Shown here: positions 47,101-58,821 of the stretch, piece after piece | Position numbering within the stretch: the first letter of the stretch is position 1 | How the letters are laid out: the number at the start of each line of letters is the position of its first letter | Source of the DNA: Heterobasidion occidentale | Lineage: Eukaryota; Basidiomycota; Agaricomycetes; Russulales; Bondarzewiaceae | Assembly: GCA_039111635.1 (NCBI GenBank) | Contig: JBCAQO010000009.1 | Coordinates: 62,001 to 126,000 of the forward strand | Direction: 5' to 3' | Length of the DNA: 64,000 nucleotides | The notes under the pieces: model-generated | Told to the model about the DNA's origin: nothing | The model's database searches: none | Seen by the model: the letters and a program-made list of their open reading frames with translations, nothing else | Translations under genes and position numbers: made by a program

Positions 47101-48470
47101 CCGAAATAACAGACCTCGCTCAAGCAATCGCAGGCTGTTGAGGCGACAAACAGTGCGCCCTCGCCAATCACCCGCTCGGACACCTGCCGGCAACAAACGG
47201 AGAGAGGGCGCAATCATCCGTTCGCACTGGCGAACAGCGACGAGATGACGGTCGCCAGGCAAGATCCCGTCAACGCGCCCTTCATACCCGACAGCATTTC
47301 CTTCGCACCGGTGACTCAAGCACACAGCGGCGGCCTCTGCGTCTTGGCAGACTATGCGCAGTGACCAGCCCACCGGCCCACACCACAGTCGCGAGCGCCC
47401 CGCACACTCAGTCGAGCTCTGGATCTGCTTTCCGAGAACATGAACGATGCGACGAGATCATCCATCCAAGCCCGACGTCGACCATGCGAATGCTGGAACG
47501 TATCTTGCCGGGCACGATCCCGTCGATGCTCCCTTCATACCCGCTGCTAACCGGCAAAACAGCGACGGCTTGCGCGTCTTGACGGACGATGGGCTCATGC
47601 GCAGTGACCATCCTGACTCTCGAGCTCCCCGCACACCCAGTAGCGCTCCGAGTCTGCGATCCAAATGATATGGAAGCTGAACGAGGCGAGATCTCGTCGA
47701 GCAGCTCACCGAGCACTCGCAGTCTAGGACGCACCTGTTGAGGCGACAAACAGTGCGCCCTCGCCAATCACGCATCTCGGACACCTGCAAGCAACAATCG
47801 GAAAGAGGGCGCAATCACCGCCCGACGCACTGGAGAACTGCGACGCCGTGACGGTCGCCATGCAAGATCCCGTGAACACGCCCTCTATACCCGACAGCAC
47901 TTCCTCCACACCAGCGCCGACTGACCGCCAACACGACACCATCCCGCGCGTCTCAGCCAACGCTGCGCAGCGACCAGTCTACCGTCGCACAGCTCCCAGC
48001 GCCCCGACGCACACTCAGCCGAGCTCGCCCCAGTCCTGCTTGCCGAGCACACGGACGACGCGGACAGATCATCGATCCGAGGCTGCCGTCGAACACGCGG
48101 ATGCTGGGACGCATCTGCTCGAGTGGCTGGCGAGGCAACGAACAGAGCTCCCTCTCCGATCGCGCCTCTCGGGCACATACGACGCGATGTAATGACTGAC
48201 ACGACGAAAAACGATGCGATCTCGCGCTCGCACTGTGACGACCTGGGGCGTTCGAGGCGACGCTATAGATGCCGGGCACGATCCCGTCGATGCTCTCTTC
48301 ATACCCAACACTAACCATCAAAACAACGACAGCCTGCGCATCTCGACGAGCTTATGCGCAGTGCCCATCCCGACTCTCGAGCGCGCCGCACGCCCAGTCG
48401 CGCCCCGAGGTCGCCGTCGAACAACTCACCGCGCACTTGGAGTCTAGGAAGCACCTGCCGGGACGCCTAT
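47101..48470. repeat. Diverged tandem-repeat region
   Basis: Several related units in the same orientation. CTGTTGAGGCGACAAACAGT followed by GCGCCCTCGCCAATCAC occurs at about 47135 and 47738. GATCCCGT(C/G)(A/G)A(C/T)(G/A)C occurs near 47266, 47517, 47866 and 48280, each followed by CTTCATACC or CTCTATACC. GCGCAGTGACCA or GCGCAGTGCCCA with CTCTCGAGC occurs near 47600 and 48360. Unit spacing is irregular (about 250-410 bp). The frames inside are low quality and non-coding by my reading. Confidence 0.75.
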
Positions 48471-48599
48471 CAGTGCTCCCCCGCCAATCGCCCATCTCGA
48501 CCACCCGCGACGCGATGCAGCAACACGTTACGACACGGCACGGCACGACAAAAAAAAGCGCGATCACACGCCTAGGTGTCTGCGGCGTCGCGGGGCAAG

Positions 48600-48612
48600 C
48601 CCCCCCCCCCCC
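48600..48612. repeat. Poly-C homopolymer
   Basis: Thirteen C in a row. Length is likely to be unreliable in the assembly. Confidence 0.8.
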
Positions 48613-49084
48613 GCTCAATTACATGCCCGCATGCACGGTAGGACCGACATGGCGCCGGGCACGACGCAGTACGTCCGATCGGCATGCAGACGCTGCAGCA
48701 GCGCAACAAACAACAAATCAACGACCAAGACGGATCGGGGCAGCCAGGCTAGAAACTCTAACACCGCAAGCGCGTGTTGCGCGTCGGAAGGGAGGAGGAG
48801 GAGGAAGGGGAGGATACGATCGTTGCCAGGCGCGCGATTCCAGCAGCGATGAGTTGCGCCAAAATCGCGCCGGCGACGCGCCCTGCGCCAGCCTATACTC
48901 CGTCGCGTGCGGGCGGGCGCAGAGGGCCCGACGACGGACGACGGACGACGGACAGCACGCGAGCCTAGAACGAAGCCAAAACGATTAAAATAAACGACGT
49001 CCACGATTCGATACACCGCTCCGATCAGCTACCGTTACCGCTATCCTACAGACGAGACGAGTCGCGAGCAACAGCGATACGACG

Positions 49085-49225
49085 CACGGAGCACAGAGAC
49101 AGAGACAGCGACAGCGACAGAGACAGAGACAGAGACAGAGAGAGGGGGATACAAGCCGTACATACGCACAATCGACATATGTAACAATTTGCACCGCGCA
49201 CATACATACATACATACATACACAC
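49085..49225. repeat. Simple repeats (GACAGA)n and (CATA)n
   Basis: Imperfect GACAGA/GACAGC repeats at about 49096-49145 and CATA repeats at 49200-49222, in the 3' flank of Vps68. Confidence 0.8.
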
Positions 49226-49285
49226 AGCACACGCACCACACGCACCACACGCACCCACACGCTTCGTCCGTCGACGCCGTGCCGC

Positions 49286-50187
49286 TCAGATCGAGAGGCT
49301 GTACTCGTACTCGCTCGGCGCGCTCTGCGCGATCCAGAGGACGATGGCGGAGAGCATGAACGCGACGTTCTGCGACACGTTCGCGTAGCCGTAGTACAGG
49401 AACTCCTCGGGGTACGCGTGCAGCACGTACTTGAGCACCAGCACCGTCTGCAGCGCCCGCCGCCACGCCAACCGCCAGCCCAAAAAAAGAAAAAAAACAG
49501 ACACCATCAGCGCCCCGAACCCAGCGCCCCGAACCCAAAACCCCAAAACCCAAAAAGTCAGAAACGAAGACGCGCAGAAGCGCAGAAGCGCAGACGCGCA
49601 GAAAGAAAACAGCGACGCACCACACTCCCCGCCAGCCCGCCCGCCATCAGCGCAAACCCCACAAACAGCACCGCCCTTGCGCGCCACACCGCGCCGCGTC
49701 CCCATACCCGACGTCCTCCCCGCGCACGCGGTCCTTGTCGATCACGTTGATCACGAGCATCCCGAGGAGCGAGCACAGCCCCGGCACCCAGTCGACGAAG
49801 GCGACGTGCACGGGCGCGGGGCGGTCCGGCTCGCCGGTGGGCGGGTGCGCGTGTGCGGAGAGCACGGCGGCGTCGAGGAAGGTCCAGATGGCGAGCGCGA
49901 ACTGGCGGCGGCAACGACGACAACGGCGGCGGCGGCGGCGGCGATGCGGGGGTACGGCGGCGATGCGGGGGTACGGCGGCGATGCGGGGGTACGGCGACG
50001 ATAGGAAAAGTAGGAAGGACGTGAGCAGACGGAGAGGAGGCCAGGAAGGGCGCAAGCGCAGACTTACGAGGCCGCCTGCGAGGTAGACGCCGATGGTGCG
50101 CCTATGCTTCGAGAACGGGAGCGTGAAGTTCGGGAACGGGTTCAGGCAGACGCGGCGCGGGTCGTAGTTGGCGCGGGGTAGCGACAT
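49286..50187 (-). CDS. VPS68: Vps68/TMEM50-family membrane protein (one apparent frameshift)
   Basis: Small four-helix membrane protein; in yeast Vps68 works with ESCRT-related sorting to the vacuole. ATG 50187 gives MSLPRANYDPRRVCLNPFPN, then TIGVYLAGGL spliced to FALAIWTFLDAAVLSAHAH. Next come VAFVDWVPGLCSLLGMLVIN and the third helix VLFVGFALMAGGLAGSV, which is spliced (donor GTGCGT) to TVLVLKYVLHAYPEEFLYYG. It ends YANVSQNVAFMLSAIVLWIA and PSEYEYSLSI, stop at 49286. The frame breaks once near 49690, between VGYGDAAR and VWRARAVLF; one G is missing on the minus strand. Length (~205) is typical of the family. Confidence 0.88.
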
Positions 50188-51038
50188 CGTCTTTGCCCGT
50201 GGTGGCGGAGTGCTGAGTATCGGCGCTTTACAGCAGTAAGTAGCGGTAAGTACTAATAGTCGGCGGTCGTTCGCGCGCACGGCGCCTGCCGCAGCAGCGG
50301 CCGTGCGACTTTCTTGCCTCATTCGGCCCCTCGCTCCATCTCGACTTCGAAGCACACACGTACTAGTGGAGTACGGTGGATGGATCCAATAAAGCAAGAA
50401 TATATATATGTACGTATGTACCACGAACAAGCCAGTTATTACAAAAACACGCAGCGCAGCAATCCGCATCCGCATCTGCAAAAATCACCCGAGATGCGAC
50501 ACCTGCGATGCGATGCGATGCGATGCGGACACACGGAATATATAGGATACGAAAAAAAGAACAGCTACAGCAGGCGAGACACGCGGACGCCTTGATCGAT
50601 CCGGATCCGGGGGAATAGGAGGAGTATTGCTACAGTGGAGAGACAGACAGACAGACAGACAGACAACGCGAAGCGAAAGCAGAGACAGAAGGGGAAACTT
50701 AAAAAAACAGAACAACGACCGCAGAACAAGAAAAAAACGCGCGCGCGAGTGGCGCGCGTGGGGGTTATAGAAAGACAGCAGCGGGCCCGTAGGACCGGGG
50801 GGTATTAAACGGGGCGGTACGTGGATACAGCAGAGGATTGTCCGCCCTCGCTCGAGCGAGGGCGTCGATGATGGGCGCGGTTGCGCAGTAGTAGCAGTAA
50901 GTAGCAGTTGCCAAGCGATTTTATCGTGCGGAGGGGGGATCGTGATATGATGAGCGTTCGTCGTGCGCACAGCGGCAAGGGGTATGGTGGGCAAAAGAGC
51001 CGCCGACGCGCCTCGTCGCGGAAAAATGCTGATCGGGG
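50188..51038. other. Intergenic region with microsatellites
   Basis: About 850 bp between the Vps68 start and the HMG-gene stop. It contains the Vps68 promoter, a short GATGC repeat at 50505-50526 and a GACA repeat at 50640-50664. No gene is seen. Confidence 0.5.
50640..50664. repeat. (GACA)n microsatellite
   Basis: Six tetranucleotide units in non-coding DNA. Confidence 0.85.
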
Positions 51039-53030
51039 TCAGTGAAAGTCGTGATGCTGCAGGAGGTCGTCGAGGGTGAAGCCCATGCCGCCGTCCAGGC
51101 TGATGCCGACGCCGAGCGCGTTGTACACGTCGACGCCGTCGTACGGCGCGTACCCGCTCGGGTCATACGCCGCGTGGCCCAGCGCCGCGCCCGCGCCCGC
51201 GCCCACGCACGCCCACGGGATCACCGCCGCCTGTGGCGCCCACGCCCGCCATCCCGAGCGCGTACTGCAGCTCCGACTCGCCCGCCCCGAACCCAAACCC
51301 AAAGCCGTCGTCCGGGCCCACAAAGCCCGCCTGCGCGCCCTTCGCCGCGGGGGCGGGGGCGCCCGCCCACTCGTACGCGCGCTGCGGCTGCGGCGCGTGC
51401 AGCGGGAGCGAGAACTCGGAGGAGGCGGGCGAGCCGGAGCACGTGGACGGCGGGTCCGAGTGCGTCGCGCTGTCGGGGAACGACCACGGCGCGGCGCCGG
51501 GGTCGGCGTCGAAGGGGTGGGGCGCTGCGTGCCCGAGGCCGAGAGGGTAGTCGGGCGGGTAGTCGGGCGGCATGGCGAACGCGGCGAGGTCGTGCGGCGT
51601 GAGCTGGTCGAGCGGGGAGATGTTCAGGTCGAACACGTGCGGCGGGGTGCCGTTGGGCGGGAGGGAGGTGATGAAGGCCTCGAAGTTCTAACGAGATTTC
51701 CACGCATGATGGGACATCGCGATAGATAGATGGATAGATAGATGGATAGATAGATAGAGGGGAGCGTGCGACGGCGAGGAACGAACGAATGAGCCAATCG
51801 CGTCGCGGACGGAATGCGCGGGGGGAGCCACTCACGAAGGTGTCGTCGGCGGGCGTCTGGCCCGCGGCGACGGAGAAGCCGCCGTTGAGGAACGCCTGCT
51901 CGAACAGCGACTCGTCGATCTCCGGCAGCTCGAATTGTTCGCGCGTCGGGTACGAGAACGGCTCGGCCCAGGTGCGCGCGACGGGGGCCGGCGCTCGACG
52001 GGCGCCGCGGGAGCGCGAGGCGCGAGGCGCCGTCGGGGGACTGGGGGCGGGAGGCCGACGACAGGTGCAGGGCGGGGAGGGCGATGCCCGGGGCGTTGAG
52101 GGGCAAGGGCACGGAGGAGGGCCGGCGCGTGAAGCCGGACGGGGTGGTGGAGCGCATCCTGTCGAGGCGCTTGACGGCAGCGGCGAGCTCCTCGCCCTTC
52201 ATGCCCTCGAGGAGGAGCTGGGCGACGTCCTCGCAGCGCTGCTCGTCCTCGACGGGGAGCGGGACCTTGACCTTCTTCTCCTTGTTCTTGTTGTGGACGG
52301 GGCGGAAGCGGTAGTCGGGGTACATGAGCTTGTGCTCTGCCTTTGCGTGCTTCGCCTTGATTTCCCAGACGCGCTTCTCCTCGAGCGGGAGGGAGCGCCA
52401 GCAGTTGCCTGTTGGTGAGAAGGTATCAACATCAGGACTGAGATGGGGCCGTCATTAGATGACGGGAAAGGGCGGTCGTGTGAGATGATGCTGAGATGCG
52501 GAGGGCTGTGATAGCTCGTGAAAAGGAAAGGCGCGCGCATCGCGGAGAGCTCGATGAGGGTGATGAAGGGACGGGGTGCGCACCGATGATCTTGGAGAGC
52601 GAGCCGTGGTTGGTCTCGATGGTGCCGGGGACGTGCTTCTGGCGGACAAAGTCTGCGCGGAAGAGCATGAAGGCGTTGGGGGGGCGGGGGATGTAGCCCT
52701 GGGAGCGCCGCTTTCCCGGGGGCAGACGCTTGCGGGTGGGGACGGGGGTGTGGGCGGCGGGGGGGAAGAGGCGGGAGGTCGGGGAGGAAGAGTCGGAGGG
52801 GACGTCTGGGTCTGGGTCGTTGTAGGTGACGGGGGTGACGTTGGGGGCGAAGGTGACGGCCTTGGGGGACGGGGCGGGGATGCCGTATCTGCCTGGCTTT
52901 ACGGGTGCGCGGAGGGCGACTGGAGAGAGGGTCGGGGTGTTTAGTGGTGAGCTCACGGGAGCGAGGATCTGCGGTACACACGGAGGGCGAGGGAAGAGCG
53001 TCTGCGGCGGGACGAGCGAACGACGGGCAT
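51039..53030 (-). CDS. HMG-box transcription factor, fungal MATA_HMG type
   Basis: DNA-binding regulator. The HMG box is YIPRPPNAFMLFRADFVRQK, then HVPGTIETNHGSLSKIIG, spliced to NCWRSLPLEEKRVWEIKAKH and AKAEHKLMYPDYRFRPVHNK. It is preceded by a Pro/Ser-rich region (SPKAVTFAPNVTPVTYNDPD). The C-terminal part is Pro/Ala/Gly-rich with PPHVFDLNISPLDQLTPHDL and ends GGMGFTLDDLLQHHDFH. Such factors in basidiomycetes (Prf1, Pcc1) control mating and dikaryon development; which one this is cannot be said. The proposed start is ATG 53030 (MPVVRSSRRRRSSLALRVYR), but its exon end and the next acceptor do not match in phase, so the N-terminus is uncertain. One base seems missing near 51237 (frame of ALGMAGVGA versus QAAVIPWACVGAGAGAAL). 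A GATA microsatellite sits in the last intron. Confidence 0.82.
51720..51758. repeat. (GATA)n microsatellite in the HMG-gene intron
   Basis: Imperfect GATA/GATG units within an intron. Confidence 0.85.
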
Positions 53031-55627
53031 GTCTGCGGAAGCAGAAGAGGGATCAGCGGGCGACACGCACGAGGACCGAGGCGTGGCACCGACCTGTGGA
53101 CGGAAACAAAAGGGGAGGGGCAGACAAACGAGAGGGTGCGGCGCTGCAAGGCTTATATGACCGAACAGGAACATGGCAGAAGGCTCCCCTTGTCGTCCCG
53201 TTTGGGTTTCCCTTTATTCCTCCCTCCCACTTCCTTTCAGTCCGCTTCTCCCCTCCAGTTCGCTCGTCCCCCTCGGCCCGCGTCCTGTCCTCGTCCAGCC
53301 CAAACCCGTGCTCGCCCTCGTCGCCTGCGTCGACGCCGTCCGTCCGCACAGGTCGCACAGCCCGATCCCCATCACGCCGCAGCCTCTCGCTGGCGCGCCC
53401 GCGCACTTCACACCCTCCTCCTCACACGCCCGCTCTTCTCCCGGCCCTTCTCGGCTCTTTACGTGTTGCGGCGCAGAGCCCCCCGGTGCGCCTCTTTTCT
53501 TTGCTCGTGACGCTGCGGCATGACCACGCCCCGCCAGCGCTCCAGCTTCCATGCGCATTCGAGGGGCACACTAGCCAGCCTTCCACCGGATCATCGACGC
53601 TACACCACGTCCTCACGAGTCCGACACATCAACGAGCACTACTCGTGTATTCATCACCAGTCCAGAACACTCGCACGCTGTCCTCCCTGATCTCTCTTTC
53701 CCACCGACTGAATCCAATCAACCGCACGGCGCTCTCGCCGCGCGCGACTCTGCACGCGCCGGGCCCCGGCGAACCACCCGCGCCGACCGTCCCCCGCGCG
53801 CCAAAACCCGTCGACCCGAACCACGAACCGCGTCCCTCGTCTCGTCCCCCACATCGACGCCACCCCCGATCCCTTGGCCCTTTCCGACACCCTCTTCTTT
53901 CCAACCCCGATCCTTGTAGTTTCCAGCGCTGGCACCCACAATCAACACACACGGCCGCGCGCGACCCTTGTACTCCCAACCGGCTTCTCGCGGTGTTCTC
54001 CGCCACCGTGCGCGCTACATACATAGCACTGAGTCTGAGTCTGAGCCTTCGCGATCAGATCACGCAGAAGCCCTCCCTTCCCATCCCATCCCATCCCATC
54101 GTCGTCTCTCGTCTCTCGTCTCTTAGTACTCTCGCGTTTCATCCGCCCGCCTGGCGCGGCGCATCTGACCTCCCCTTCCCCTTCTTCTCCTCTGCGTCCC
54201 GTCGCCTGGCAACCGCGCCGTAGAATAGAGCCTGCGCTGCGAGCTTGGATGCCGGCTTGCAGACTGCTACTGGTACAGCGGTACATCCCAGCATCTGGTG
54301 GTCAACGGGCGATGTCGCGTTGTGCGTGTGCGCGCGGGGGAGCGCGGGTCCTGCCAGGTCGCCGCGCGAGATCGACTGGAGCCTCTGCGCAGTGCGCGCG
54401 CGGGGACGCGTAGACGCGGTGTCGACGCGCTAGGAGGTTCGTGGGCGTGGGCTCCCCGCAGGCGTTCGATGTGGGTGGACCGCGACGGAGGCATCGCCGC
54501 CGCCGCGGCCTCGCGCTCGCCCGTGCAAACAGACTGCAGACAGCCGCGCGTGCGCACTGCGCGCTGCGACCAAGCACAGCCGCGCACCCCCATCCTCTCC
54601 CTTCCGCCCCTCGTTATTTATCTACTTATGTCCACACACACACGCGCGCGGCATCGCACCCGAGGAAGAAGCCCCGCCGCCTCCGACATTCAGACCTTCG
54701 CGCGCCCCAGATCTTGTGTCACGCACGCACCCCAGCCGGCGCGACGCGCCCTCGCACCCTGACCTCCAGACCCGAGATAAAAGATCGATCGAAGACCCCA
54801 TCCCCATCCAGCCCCGTCCCCATCCAACAACAACCCGACGTCGCTGCATCACAGAACACAGAAGGTCCTTCGCGCATGACGGTCGCGCAGGCCACAGCCG
54901 CCTAGAACGCCCCGCCGCACCCTAACATCCCCCATCCCCCATCCCACATCCCGCATTCCTCATCATCGCATCGTCCCTCGCGATCATCGTCGATGCACAG
55001 TGGCCGCAGCGCCACCGCCACCGCCACCGCCCGCCCATCTTTGCACAAAGACCTCCAAGACCGCGCTCGGGATGCTATTCCATATGCCGTTCCATATGCC
55101 GAGCGGCGGCCCGTCGCCATCGCCGTCGTCGTCGTCGGTAAGCTATTTTCGATGCGCAGATGACGGCTCAGTAGATCCCGCCGGGGTCCTTCGAGGCGCT
55201 GATCGGCCAGCCCCACCACAGTCCCTTGATAGATGGATAGACTACGTACCTACATGCAGGAAACGCGCTTCGAGTTCCGCAGTTGAGCGGGCTCGCGTGG
55301 TTGTCTCGACTCGCGCCCTACACGCGAAGAAGTCGTGCATTGATTCCTGGAAGGTTCGACGCGTGACCCTCGTCGCGTTGGTCCATTCGCGTCATTGCGC
55401 TGACGCCTTTCTCGGCTCTCCCCACCTGTGCTGAATGTCATTTAAAAGACGCTTGGTCGATGCGGCACAGATAGTATAAGGGTGTGCCCAGAGGGCTGCA
55501 TGAAGGAGCACATCTCCGCCAACAACAACAACAACAAAAACCCCACAGTCGCCGCTCAAGAAAGTAAAGGGAAAACCCAGAGAGCAAAGAGAAGAAGGAA
55601 AAAAAAAACACTGATCATGCACGCGAG
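53031..55627. other. Long GC- and CT-rich intergenic region
   Basis: About 2.6 kb upstream of the HMG gene, very rich in C and T on the plus strand. It probably holds a long 5' leader and promoter of the HMG gene. A long plus-strand open frame (to 54223) has only Ser/Pro/Arg-rich sequence and no domain, so I do not call it. Nothing else is recognised. Confidence 0.5.
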
Positions 55628-57878
55628 TCATCTTGCCACCGCGGCATCCCGCATCTTCCTCCCGACGTGGCTCGCGAACCCCTCAAACGCCGCCCTATCC
55701 CGCCCGCGCACCCACACGAACGACACACAGGCCCCCTCTTCGTCCTGCGCGACGCACGCGCGACACACCATCAACGGCGCATGCTCCCCGCCGCCCGCCT
55801 CCGCCTCCGCCTCGACGTCCATCTGCGCCGATAGGATGGCGCTCGGACGCCTCCGCCGCGCGGCCCGCGACCACGTGTTCGCCGGCGCGGAGACGAGGAA
55901 CGTCGGCGGCGGCGCGTCGGGGACGGGCGTCGCGCGCAGGCGCGGGATGCTCGCGAGCGTTGCGCGGAGGAGGTCGAGCGGCGGCGCGCGTGGGAGGTGT
56001 TGGCGGAGCGTCGCGCGCGGGGGCATCAGGCCTTGCAGCGTGGGATTCGGGAGCCGGGCGAGCGCCTGGTGCGCGGCGGTTTCGGACGTGGGGAGACGTG
56101 AATATAGATGTGGGGAGACATCGATGGAAATTTGCGCGAGCGAGGAAGGGAGGGGGGGGAGACGTACGTCTGGGAGGCGGGTGTTGGTGAAGGACCATCC
56201 GATGGCCCAGCGCCGGGTTTGGCCCTGGACGAACTCGGTGATTGCGTAGTTGTCGATCTACACTTGCCGTTTTCAGTCGAATTCGAAAGGATTGAGTGCA
56301 AAGATTGAAACGGTGTTCAACGACAGAAACGCACGGAGTGGGACCGGAGGAGCGCGACGACCTCAGTCAGGGAGGACAGTTTTCCGAGCATCGAAGTGTA
56401 CCATCTATCAGGAGCGTGAAAAATGGGAGAGCATCAGCACCAGCATCAGCATCAGCATTGACCCTCGAGCAGATGTCAGCGATAGGAAAAGGTGCCGCAC
56501 CGACAGCGCTCTTTAAATTCTATGCTCTCCCGAACCATTTTGCACACGAAGGCAGACTCGCCGCCTTCCGTGATCATCTCAACATCAGCGCCCGTACACA
56601 CCTACACACCCACAATCAGTTCAACACGCCCCAAAATGAACCACAGACGTAAGCCGCAAGCCGAAAGGTGCAAGCCGCAAGACACGGGATGAAACACGAA
56701 ACAGAAAGAAGAAGACAATGACATCAGAGGGAGGGCAATATTTAGATGGGGGCTCACCGCATTAGGACCGAGCGTTTTAGCGTCCGCGGAGCGCGCGACG
56801 TCGGCGGCACTGCTGTAGAAGGGAGGGTTGCACATCACGAAGTCGAACCTGCGCCGCGTGAACAGGCGTCCCGTGCGATGATCCTCGGAGTCAGAGGGGG
56901 GACTGAAGTACAGATCAAGCGACAATGACGCACGATTTGGTGGGGTCCAGCGCGAGTGGGACAAGCGTTGGTCCGTCTGGCGAGGCTCGCATGATGTGGA
57001 TGCGGTCGGAAAGCCCGTTGCGCTGCACGTTCTCGAGCGCGCATCGAAGAGAGGTATCATCGACGTCTTGCCAGGCAACCAATAATGTCAGCCAGACAAC
57101 CCTCGGACGGCCGGGTGCAATTTTCATGAAGAAAGAGGAACATACCGGTGCCAATGAGTTGCCAGCTCGGAGACAGACTACACGCGAGGAGTGCATAAAT
57201 GGCTGAGGCACCGGTACCTCTAAGAAACGAGTCTGAGGAATTCAATACGCGATCATTTGAATGGCGACATACATGTCGATTCCGCGGACAGAATTATCTG
57301 AGTTGTCAGAGGTCGCGCACAATATATCTTGGATCCAAAGAACATAATTGAGTCTGTCATAAGAACAGAAAATTTCAGGATGAGATGACACGTGGTTGGA
57401 GCGAGAACCAATGCGGGCACTTTTCGAGGCGTAGATAACACCGAACGCGCACGCGGGGTGAGCTCACCTGTTAGGCACCTAACAGTTCCATGAGAGAACA
57501 GTCTCAGGATTTAGCACGCACGAGGAGATGCTCCAACGCTTCTCACTCACAGGTGGACACAGCCGATCTTCAGGAATTCGGAGAGATAATCCAAAATCGC
57601 GATGCATCAACGCCTCCGTCAGCCTCCTGCGCTGCGCAACATCGAGAGTCAATAAGTCTGCCACGGGTTCAGAGGGGCGCACACACCTCTGCGCTGCTTC
57701 ATCCTTATAGTCGATAGTAACGCCACCACCCGCCAATTCGATCAAGCTGCCCAAACAAGCATGAGCCAAACTTCCCTCGGTTCTCAAACGCTGGTTCTTA
57801 CTGTGCTCGGAGGGGCGAATAGGATTCAGCAAGAGAGACGAAGTCAGGGGGCGTTCGATATGGATTTCGGGGGTGCAT
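55628..57878 (-). CDS. METTL16: METTL16-type RNA N6-adenosine methyltransferase
   Basis: SAM-dependent enzyme of the METTL16/RlmF family; METTL16 methylates U6 snRNA and hairpins in other RNAs. ATG 57878 gives the family start [20 protein letters not shown]. It continues [51 protein letters not shown] (SAM-binding), [19 protein letters not shown] and the catalytic [13 protein letters not shown]. Then come [55 protein letters not shown] and [20 protein letters not shown]. Every junction I checked is in phase. About 9-10 introns. The C-terminal tail after MPPRAT is about 130 residues and less conserved. Nuclear or cytoplasmic location cannot be read from the sequence. Confidence 0.93.
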
Positions 57879-58541
57879 GATAGGGTATATCGCTTCTGTT
57901 ATGTACGACCGGTAGTCAATTTCTGACGTGAGAAACTTCCGAACACACTCACCGGAAGTCCAAGGCAGTGGATGCCACTGGTTCGAAAAGTAGAAAACGC
58001 TCTTAAGGTGGCTCTGCCTGCGATGACGTCATCCAATTAGGCTGCCGGCCGCTTCCGATCTCTCAGCTTCAACCCTCTCTGAACTCAATCCTCAGAGCGA
58101 CGTCGTCGAAATATGGTGAGTCACAATCTCATAGGCATGCATCAAATCATGTGCATGCTTAAAACTTTCAAGTCTTGCAGAGGCTCTTTGTATCCTCGTA
58201 ATCAGCCAGGTCACCTGAAATTCTACGACGACTATTCTCAACGTCAGGAATCGTCTTCTGTACCTCGGCTATTTTCTGCAGGACCATTACGGACTGTTCC
58301 TTGATTCAACTTGTAGGCGATGTCTCGAATAGATCTCTGGCCGCACGGTACAGCCTGATTCAGCTGCCCTGGGATTCCGTATACACTTCTTCGAAGTACC
58401 ATCGTGTTGGTCGCTGATACTTCATTCTTTCTTCATTGGTTTGAGGTTCTATTGGCCGAAATTCAGGCCTATTTTCTTCTCGATATGGTGAAAGTTTACT
58501 TCTTCTCTGTTCTGTACAGCGGGCAAGGTGCGGCAAAAGAT
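57879..58541. other. Intergenic region
   Basis: Spacer between METTL16 and the first secreted-protein gene. Its right end grades into the shared promoter block. A short stretch near 58115 (ATATGGTGAGT) also recurs near 60825. No gene. Confidence 0.45.
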
Positions 58542-58558
58542 AGGATGTGTACGTTTTC
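58542..58558 (+). promoter_or_regulatory. Shared upstream element, secreted-protein copy 1
   Basis: AGGATGTGTACGTTTTC, 280 bp upstream of the start codon. Close variants lie at 266 bp and 275 bp upstream of copies 2 and 3. Candidate regulatory site. Confidence 0.55.
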
Positions 58559-58693
58559 AGTCCTTACCAGCTGGACGCTGACCTGAACGACGAGCTACGG
58601 GTCTGGGTCTATCGCTTTGGAACTTGCTCGTTCAATTGATCTGTGTCAGTGGCTAAGTACCTGCTCCTGAGCCGACCTACAGCTCGAATTTGC

Positions 58694-58700
58694 TATATAA
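58694..58700 (+). promoter_or_regulatory. TATA box, secreted-protein copy 1
   Basis: TATATAA 128 bp before the start codon, followed by a 5' UTR that contains CTCGCACTTTGTGGTCT, nearly identical in copy 3. Confidence 0.65.
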
Positions 58701-58821
58701 ACTGCTTGGTGCTCGTCCTGCTGTTTCCTCACCCCCCTCGTCCAGTTTCGTTTCTGCGAGCTCCATCCTTTTGATCATTTGCTCTCGCACTTTGTGGTCT
58801 AACATATCTAACATCGCAACT

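Larger units (their letters stand above)
48471..49285. other. Intergenic, low-complexity DNA
   Basis: GC-rich spacer downstream of Vps68 with a poly-C run and simple repeats. No gene recognised. Confidence 0.55.

Noticed and set aside
47885..48202. Protein-coding gene in the tandem-repeat region
   Set aside because: Frames are short, change between repeat units and show no conserved residues.
52826..54223. A 465-codon open frame on the plus strand
   Set aside because: It overlaps the N-terminal exons and upstream region of the HMG gene on the other strand. It is Ser/Pro/Arg-rich, has no domain or intron pattern, and is explained by GC/CT-rich composition.
55633..56249. Long plus-strand frames opposite METTL16
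   Set aside because: They are antisense shadows of the GC-rich METTL16 C-terminal exon, which has clear family motifs.
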